Origin: an uncultured Eubacteriales bacterium
Lineage (GTDB): Bacteria; Bacillota; Clostridia; Christensenellales; Aristaeellaceae
Assembly (NCBI GenBank): GCA_900542445.1
Contig: UQNN01000008.1
Span: 1 to 64,000 of the forward strand
Length of the DNA stretch: 64,000 nt
Direction of reading: 5' to 3'
Shown: in pieces, positions 59,235 to 64,000 of the stretch
Position numbering within the stretch: position 1 is the first letter of the stretch
How the letters are laid out: each line of letters starts with the position of its first letter
The notes under the pieces: generated by a model
Seen by the model: the letters and a program-made list of their open reading frames with translations, nothing else
Databases searched by the model: none
What the model was told of the DNA's origin: nothing
Translations under genes and position numbers: made by a program

Positions 59235-59402
59235 TTACGCCACAAACACCATCACCGCGCCGACGACCGCCAGCGCCACGCCCAGCAGCTTCACCTGCGG
59301 CACGTCCTTCTCCCTGTGGCAGAGTCTGCCGCCAAAGAACGTCAGCAAAGCGCCGACTGCCAGCGCGCAGATGCCCGGAATCATGTTCGCCTGAAAATTC
59401 AT
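59235..59402 (-). CDS. Small two-helix membrane protein (55 aa)
   Basis: The frame reads MNFQANMIPGICALAVGALL, a loop with GGRLCHREKDVPQVK, then LLGVALAVVGAVMVFVA and a stop. GGGAG lies 8 nt before ATG 59402; ATG 59408 is an alternative but too close to the site. Two hydrophobic helices flank a charged loop. It lies between the T-box and valS, so its synthesis should rise on valine starvation. No family recognised. Confidence 0.6.
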   Translation of the reverse strand: MNFQANMIPGICALAVGALLTFFGGRLCHREKDVPQVKLLGVALAVVGAVMVFVA

Positions 59403-59409
59403 ACGCATG

Positions 59410-59456
59410 TCTCCCTTGTGACTCCCTCAGTCACGCCTTCGGCGTGACTAAAGGAG
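59410..59456. repeat. CTCCCTCAGTCACG-type palindrome
   Basis: AGTCACGCC-GAA-GGCGTGACT (near 59429-59449), flanked by CTCCCT and AAAGGAG. The layout resembles a degraded short inverted-repeat element. It sits between the T-box terminator and the small membrane gene. Confidence 0.5.
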
Positions 59457-59682
59457 TAAAAAAGCAGGCCGCTTCGCCCCAAAGGACGCAGCAGCCTGCG
59501 TGGTACCACCTTATTTCACATTCTCCAAAAAGGGAATGCCTCTTTGCGCTGTATCGGGCGCACCCTGTCCCTCCAAAGCGACCTTCGGCACGCGTTCTCT
59601 CCAAGTCGCCTTGCAGCCTGTGGGCGACTCTCTCTGACGGCGGCGCGCGCTTACTCCTCTTTTTCAACGGGAACCATATACG
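59457..59682 (-). promoter_or_regulatory. T-box riboswitch upstream of valS
   Basis: The T-box sequence AAGGTGGTACCACGC is at 59498-59512 (minus strand). A terminator stem GCAGGC...GCCTGC (59464-59499) follows, ending TTTTTTAC. Stem I includes AGAGAGTCGCC...GGCGACTTGGAG, with a candidate Val specifier GTC at 59580-59582. It controls the small membrane gene and valS. Confidence 0.9.
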
Positions 59683-59688
59683 TTAGCT

Positions 59689-59717
59689 ATTATAGGCGGT
59701 TTTCATCGGATTGTCAA
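59689..59717 (-). promoter_or_regulatory. Promoter of the valS T-box transcript
   Basis: Minus strand TTGACA (59712-59717), 17-nt spacer, TATAAT (59689-59694): a perfect consensus. Confidence 0.9.
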
Positions 59718-59722
59718 CCGCA

Positions 59723-61078
59723 TCAGAGGATATACTGCCGCATATCCATCTTTTTCGCATCCGTGCCGAGGTGTTCGGCCACATAATCGCCGTTGATGGT
59801 CACATCCACATCCGGCATGTCGCCGCCCGCGTTGAAGGAAATATCCTCCAGCATCTTTTCAAACAGCGTATGCAGGCGGCGCGCGCCAATGTCCTCTTTC
59901 GTCTCGTTTTCCAGCTGCGCGGCCTGTGCCAGCGCGTCCAGCGCGGATTCTTCAAAGTGCAGATGCACATGATCGACGGCCAGCAGCGCCTCGTACTGGC
60001 GGGTCAGCGCGTTATCCGTCTGGCTCAAAATGGCCTTGAAATCCTCGCGGGTCAGCGGCTTCAAATTGACGCGGACCGGGAAGCGGCCCTGCAATTCGGG
60101 AATGAGATCCGTCACCTTGGCGACGTGGAACGCGCCCGCCGCGATAAAGAGCATGTAATCCGTCTTCACCACGCCGTATTTCGTGTTCACCGTGCTGCCC
60201 TCGACGATCGGCAGAATGTCGCGCTGCACGCCTTCGCGGCTCACGTCCGGCCCGTTGGTGGAGCGCCCGGCCACCTTGTCGATTTCATCGATGAAGATGA
60301 TGCCGTCCTGCTCGGCGCGGCGAAGCGCTTCTTCCGTCACCGCGTCCATGTCGATCAGTTTGTCTTCCTCCTCGGCAACCAGCAGGCGGCGCGCGTCGGC
60401 GACCTTCATGCGGCGCATCTTCGTCTTTTTGGGCATCATGTCGCCCATCATCGAGCCGATGTTCACGCTCGCGCCGTTGATTTCCACGTCCTTGGGCGCG
60501 TCCTCGACCTCAACTTCGATCTCCACGTCTTCCAGTTCGCCGCGCATCAGCTGGGCGCGCAGTTCGTCGGCCTTCTGGGCAATGCGCTGCTTTTCCTCGG
60601 CGGGCAGTTCGGGCTGCTTGGGCTTGTTGCCCAGCAATACGTCAATCGGGTTGACCGGCTTGCGGTTCGGGTGCAAAATCAGGTCGATGATCCGCTCCTC
60701 GGCGAGCACGGTCGCGCGCGTCTTGACCTTCTGGCTGGCCTTCTCCTTGCAGATACGCACGCTGGCCTCAACCAGATCGCGGATGATGCTCTCCACGTCG
60801 CGGCCGACATAGCCGACCTCGGTGAATTTCGTCGCCTCAACCTTGACGAACGGCGCGTCCACCAGCCTGGCCAGGCGGCGCGCAATTTCGGTCTTGCCTA
60901 CGCCCGTCGGGCCGACCATCAGGATGTTTTTCGGCACGATTTCATCCCGGATTTCCTCCGGCAGCTGCGCGCGGCGATAGCGGTTGCGCAGGGCAACGGC
61001 GACGGCGCGCTTGGCCTCGTCCTGACCGATGATATAGCGATCCAGCTCACGAACGACTTGTTTCGGCGTCAGTTCCAT
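59723..61078 (-). CDS. hslU: ATP-dependent protease ATPase subunit HslU
   Basis: A 451-aa AAA+ unfoldase of the HslUV (ClpYQ) protease. MELTPKQVVRELDRYIIGQDEAKRAVA starts the protein (split), Walker A is GPTGVGKTEIARRLA near residue 56, and Walker B is GIIFIDEIDKVA. The I-domain lies between (residues about 110-230), and the C-terminus ends DMRQYIL as needed to dock on HslV. ATG 61078 has GGAGGATG 9 nt upstream, 1 nt after the hslV stop. Confidence 0.96.
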   Translation of the reverse strand: MELTPKQVVRELDRYIIGQDEAKRAVAVALRNRYRRAQLPEEIRDEIVPKNILMVGPTGVGKTEIARRLARLVDAPFVKVEATKFTEVGYVGRDVESIIRDLVEASVRICKEKASQKVKTRATVLAEERIIDLILHPNRKPVNPIDVLLGNKPKQPELPAEEKQRIAQKADELRAQLMRGELEDVEIEVEVEDAPKDVEINGASVNIGSMMGDMMPKKTKMRRMKVADARRLLVAEEEDKLIDMDAVTEEALRRAEQDGIIFIDEIDKVAGRSTNGPDVSREGVQRDILPIVEGSTVNTKYGVVKTDYMLFIAAGAFHVAKVTDLIPELQGRFPVRVNLKPLTREDFKAILSQTDNALTRQYEALLAVDHVHLHFEESALDALAQAAQLENETKEDIGARRLHTLFEKMLEDISFNAGGDMPDVDVTINGDYVAEHLGTDAKKMDMRQYIL

Positions 61079-61079
61079 A

Positions 61080-61613
61080 TCAAGCATCCTCCACAATCAC
61101 GTTATGGTTGGTGAACACGCAGATATCCGCGGCGATATGCAGCGCCTTTTCGGCGATTTCGTGCGCGGAAAGATCGGTGTTCTCCTTGAGGGCGCGCGCG
61201 GCGGCCATCGCATAGTTGCCGCCGGAACCGACGGCCGCAATGCCGTCGTCCGGCTCGATAACCTCGCCCGTGCCGGAGACGATCATCAGCGTTTCGCCGC
61301 TGGCGACAATCAGCATCGCTTCCAGCTTACGCATGGCCTTGTCGCTGCGCCATTCCTGCGCCAGCTCAACGGCGGCGCGCTCCAGATTGCCGGAAAACTG
61401 TTCCAGCTTGGCTTCAAAGCGGTCGCAGAGCGCGAACGCGTCGGAAACCGTGCCCGCAAAGCCAGTGACGACCTTGCCGCCGAAAATGCGGCGCACCTTA
61501 TGCGCCGTCGCCTTGAAGATGGTGCTTTCGCCCATCGTCACCTGGCCGTCGCCCGCGACGGCAATTTTGCCGTCCTTCTTGACGGCGCAAATGGTTGTGC
61601 CTTTGAGTGTCAT
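61080..61613 (-). CDS. hslV: ATP-dependent protease peptidase subunit HslV
   Basis: A 177-aa Thr peptidase. GTTICAVKKDGKIAVAGDGQVTMGE aligns with the E. coli N-terminus so that its catalytic Thr1 corresponds to Thr6 here. MTLKG would be a 5-residue extension that must be removed, or Thr2 could serve. Other blocks are GGKVVTGFAGTVSDAF and GIAAVGSGGNYAMAAARAL. It is coupled to hslU. Confidence 0.95.
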   Translation of the reverse strand: MTLKGTTICAVKKDGKIAVAGDGQVTMGESTIFKATAHKVRRIFGGKVVTGFAGTVSDAFALCDRFEAKLEQFSGNLERAAVELAQEWRSDKAMRKLEAMLIVASGETLMIVSGTGEVIEPDDGIAAVGSGGNYAMAAARALKENTDLSAHEIAEKALHIAADICVFTNHNVIVEDA

Positions 61614-61644
61614 CTATGTTTACCTCCGATACGTTACGCTGGGT

Positions 61645-61855
61645 TACGTCGGGGCGCTGCCCCGAACCCCGGCAGGAACCTGGAACGTCATTCACTGTAT
61701 CCCGCACAGCGGGCGTTCATTCCGTTCCTGCACCTCTCTCCTCAGATTGCTTCGCAATCTGTTTGATTGATCTCTTCAAACCGTCGCGAAGCGAAACAGA
61801 AGGTCAAGGGAACCGAGTTCCCTTGTGGGGTTTGGGGCAAAGCCCCATCGTCCCT
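61645..61855. repeat. Compound hairpin repeat, full element with an insertion in B
   Basis: C is at 61649-61665 (TCGGGGC-GC-TGCCCCGA). The B arms GCAGGAACC (61672-61680) and GTTCCTGC (61724-61731) are separated by about 43 nt with its own CCCGC-ACA-GCGGG hairpin. A is at 61743-61761 (CAGATTGC-TTC-GCAATCTG), B' at 61805-61825 (CAAGGGAACCGAGTTCCCTTG) and C' at 61833-61847. It fills the gap between trmFO and hslV; no gene is seen. Confidence 0.88.
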
Positions 61856-61903
61856 TTATTATAACACGCCGCTCTGCGTTTGAACAGGGCGGCGTGCGGG
61901 CAG

Positions 61904-63232
61904 TCAATTTTTCAGGGTCTTGTCAAAATCGCAGGCCAGGGGATTGCTGCGGAGCGCCTCGATGGTATCCAGCGCGCGCGCGGCAACGTGCGCATAGCGC
62001 TCCTGCTTGTTGCGGATGCGCTTTTCACTAGGATCGATCAGGCCGAAATTCGCGTTCATCGGCTGAAAGTCTCCCGTCGCGCCGGAAACATGGTGCGCCA
62101 ACGCGCCGATGGCCGTGCGCGTCGTAAAATCGACGGGCGGCAAGCCAAGCATATGCCGCGCGAGCGAAACGCCCGCGACAAGGCCGCTGGACGCGCTCTC
62201 CACATAGCCCTCCACGCCCGTCATCTGCCCGGCAAAGTACAGGCCGGGGCGGGCGACCATGCCATACTGCGCGTTCAGGAAGCCCGGCGAATGCAGAAAC
62301 GTGTTGCGGTGCATCACACCGTAACGCAGAAATTCCGCGTTCTCAAGGCCGGGGATCATGGAAAACACGCGCTTCTGCTCGCCCCACTTGAGCCGCGTCT
62401 GGAAGCCGACGAGGTTATACATCGTCCCCGCTTCGTTTTCCGCGCGCAGCTGCACAGCGGCGTAGGGTTCGCGCCCGGTTCGGGGATCGACGAGCCCGAC
62501 GGGCTTCATCGGGCCGAAGGCCATCACCATTTCCCCGCGCGCGGCCATGACCTCGATGGGCATGCAGCCTTCAAAGACCTGCGTGCCGTCGAACCCATGC
62601 ACCTCGGCCTTTTCGGCGGTCAGCAGCGCGTGATAAAACGCCTCGTATTCCTCACGGTTCATCGGGCAGTTGAGGTAATCGTCGCCGCGGCCGTAGCGTC
62701 CCTGGCGGAAGACTTTCGCCATATCCAGCGATTCGCCGGAGACGATCGGCGCGGCCGCGTCGTAGAAATTCAGCGTTTCCAGCCCAGGCAGGGCGGCAAT
62801 TTTTTCCGCCAGACGGTCGCTGGTCAGCGGGCCGGTGGCGATGACGGCGTTGGTCTGCGGCAGTTCACAAAGCTCGCGTTCCTCGACCTCGATAAGCGGA
62901 TGGCTGCGCACGGCCTGCGTCACATAATCCGAAAATTTTTCGCGGTCCACCGCCAGCGCGCCGCCCGCGGGCACGCGCGTTGCGTCCGCCGCCTTGAGGA
63001 TGAGGCTGCCGAGCTGGCGCATTTCCTCTTTCAGCAGGCCGACGGCGTTGGTCAGCTGGTCGCTGCGAAGCGAGTTGGAGCAGACCAACTCGGCAAAGCC
63101 CGCGCTGTGGTGAGCGGGCGTAAAGGCGTGGGGCTTCATTTCGACCAGCGTCACGGGCACGCCGCGGCTGGCCAGCTGCCATGCCGCTTCGCATCCTGCC
63201 AGCCCCGCGCCGACAACGATTGCTCTTTCCAT
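61904..63232 (-). CDS. trmFO: Methylenetetrahydrofolate-tRNA-(uracil-5-)-methyltransferase TrmFO
   Basis: FAD/folate-dependent formation of m5U54 in tRNA. It has 442 aa. The FAD-binding GAGLAGCEAAWQLA is at residues 8-21, followed by EMKPHAFTPAHHSAGFAELVCSNSLR (split), which includes the Cys region, and GQMTGVEGYVESASSG near 340. AGAGGA precedes ATG 63232. It sits downstream of topA, as in many Firmicutes. Confidence 0.96.
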   Translation of the reverse strand: MERAIVVGAGLAGCEAAWQLASRGVPVTLVEMKPHAFTPAHHSAGFAELVCSNSLRSDQLTNAVGLLKEEMRQLGSLILKAADATRVPAGGALAVDREKFSDYVTQAVRSHPLIEVEERELCELPQTNAVIATGPLTSDRLAEKIAALPGLETLNFYDAAAPIVSGESLDMAKVFRQGRYGRGDDYLNCPMNREEYEAFYHALLTAEKAEVHGFDGTQVFEGCMPIEVMAARGEMVMAFGPMKPVGLVDPRTGREPYAAVQLRAENEAGTMYNLVGFQTRLKWGEQKRVFSMIPGLENAEFLRYGVMHRNTFLHSPGFLNAQYGMVARPGLYFAGQMTGVEGYVESASSGLVAGVSLARHMLGLPPVDFTTRTAIGALAHHVSGATGDFQPMNANFGLIDPSEKRIRNKQERYAHVAARALDTIEALRSNPLACDFDKTLKN

Positions 63233-63244
63233 GTTCTTCCTCTA

Positions 63245-63400
63245 GGGAAACGTTGAGGGCGCCGCCCTCAAACTCCCGGTCAGGAACTGAGTTCCCGACA
63301 CCTTCCCCTACCGCTTCGCGGCATGCCGCGAAGCGGAATGTGGGAAATCCAAGAACCTCAGGTTCTTGATGGGGTTTGGGGCAAAGCCCCAACGTCGCCC
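63245..63400. repeat. Compound hairpin repeat, best full element (C-B'-A-B-C')
   Basis: C is at 63253-63271 (TTGAGGGC-GCC-GCCCTCAA) and B' at 63279-63299 (GTCAGGAACTGAGTTCCCGAC). A is at 63311-63336 (CCGCTTCGCGGCA/TGCCGCGAAGCGG, perfect). B is at 63349-63369 and C' at 63376-63392 (TTGGGGC-AAA-GCCCCAA). Outer ends GGGAAACGTTG and CAACGTCGCCC form short terminal inverted repeats. The whole unit is about 155 bp. Confidence 0.92.
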
Positions 63401-63411
63401 TCTACGTTTTT

Positions 63412-64000
63412 TTATTCGTTTTCTTCGCTCTGCGGCGCGGGAATGCGTTCGCGGCAGGTCTCGTTCGCACAGACGTAGAAGTCGCCCTTCTTCGTGCGCG
63501 AAAGCGTCATGTAGCTGCCGCACTTCGGGCACTTCTCCTTCACAGGCATCTCCCACGAAACGAAATCGCACTCCGGATAGCGCTCGCAGCCGTAGAACTT
63601 GCGTCCCTTGCGCGAGGTCTTCTGCAAAAGCTTGCCGCCGCATTTCGGGCACGGCGCGTCAATCTCAATCTGAATCGCTTTCGTGTTGCGGCATTCCGGG
63701 AAGTTCGGACAGGCCAGAAAACGCCCGTAACGCCCCAGTTTGTAGACCATCATCGCGCCGCACTTGTCGCACGGCACATCCGAAACCTCGTCCTTGATTT
63801 CGACCTTCTCAATCTTGGATTCCGCGTTTTCCAGCGTCTTTTCAAACGGGCCGTAGAAGTCGGAGAGCACCTTGTGCCAATCCAGCTTGCCCTCTTCCAC
63901 TTCGTCCAGCTGCTCTTCCATGCCTGCGGTGAAGGCGATATCCACGATATCCGCGAAATACTCCTCCATCATATTGGTGATCATGATGCCCAGCTCGGTT
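63412..64000 (-). CDS. topA: DNA topoisomerase I, C-terminal part (5' end outside window)
   Basis: The last about 196 residues of the type IA topoisomerase that relaxes negative supercoils. The end of the toroidal core (MMEEYFADIVDIAFTAGMEEQLDEVEEG) is followed by three Cys4 zinc ribbons: CDKCGAMMVYKLGRYGRFLAC, CPKCGGKLLQKTSRKGRKFYGC and CPKCGSYMTLSRTKKGDFYVC (each cut here to the Cys spacing). The stop is at 63412, next to a repeat. Confidence 0.95.
   Translation of the reverse strand, partial: TELGIMITNMMEEYFADIVDIAFTAGMEEQLDEVEEGKLDWHKVLSDFYGPFEKTLENAESKIEKVEIKDEVSDVPCDKCGAMMVYKLGRYGRFLACPNFPECRNTKAIQIEIDAPCPKCGGKLLQKTSRKGRKFYGCERYPECDFVSWEMPVKEKCPKCGSYMTLSRTKKGDFYVCANETCRERIPAPQSEENE

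Noticed and set aside
3696..63400. Reading the compound repeats as ordinary rho-independent terminators
   Set aside because: Most lack a U run, occur inside apparent operons, contain several hairpins in inverted order, and keep the same modules at unrelated loci.
1..64000. CRISPR array or rRNA genes
   Set aside because: No regularly spaced direct repeats with unique spacers and no rRNA-like sequence were seen.

Overview
The window reads as a chromosomal segment of a moderately GC-rich member of the Clostridia, possibly a Christensenellales- or Ruminococcaceae-like gut lineage. The support is T-box riboswitches in front of ileS and valS, greA-lysS and topA-trmFO-hslVU gene orders, KtrAB potassium uptake, and a mobilizable element of a clostridial type. 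The placement is an inference from gene content; there is no rRNA here. Most genes are on the minus strand, so operons are read from high to low coordinates.

Left part (1-20.5 kb): greA-lysS, then a large aromatic amino acid operon. It begins with a 24-codon leader peptide containing three Phe codons and a Tyr codon, followed by mutually exclusive antiterminator and terminator hairpins, and continues aroF-tyrA-aroB-aroA-aroC-pheA-aroK. An MBOAT acyltransferase and an SGNH-type partner follow. Upstream lie ktrB-ktrA, a FUSC-type membrane protein, a secreted CHAP/peptidoglycan-binding/L,D-transpeptidase protein, a pseudouridine synthase and an rRNA methyltransferase.

Middle (20.5-43 kb): a divergent GH4-like protein, a probable type 2 ileS with its T-box, an Ntn-type amidohydrolase, two secreted proteins, rarA and dus. 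A decayed MATE gene and a tRNA-Ala follow, then an accessory catabolic locus. This locus has a tripartite TRAP transporter (dctP, dctQ, dctM) plus an alpha/beta hydrolase on the minus strand. Divergent from it are two overlapping PucR/CdaR-type regulators, a LarA-family nickel racemase/epimerase, a MOFRL-type glycerate 2-kinase and an AEC-family carrier. The first regulator carries a C-terminal domain that closely resembles the exported TRAP binding protein but has no signal peptide. This looks like a cytoplasmic one-component sensor built from a transporter binding protein, and it is the most novel thing in the window. Together the genes suggest uptake, racemization and phosphorylation of a 2-hydroxyacid such as glycerate or a related sugar acid.

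Mobile element (about 43.25-49.6 kb): MobA/MobL relaxase, an IncQ/MobQ-like oriT embedded in a DUF3847-like gene, an excisionase-like HTH protein, a sigma-like factor, an XRE regulator, a KilA-N protein and a large serine recombinase.

Right part (49.6-64 kb): a polar amino acid ABC transporter behind a promoter with MerR-type spacing, a MATE transporter, a truncated flavin-binding protein remnant, rsmH, folC, a valS T-box with a 55-aa membrane protein and valS, then hslV-hslU, trmFO and the 3' end of topA.

Twelve host intergenic regions carry a compound hairpin repeat. Its arms C and B flank a variable palindrome A in the order C-B-A-B'-C', like a REPIN or MITE. It is absent from 20.5 to 50.5 kb and supplies the stop codons of at least two genes.
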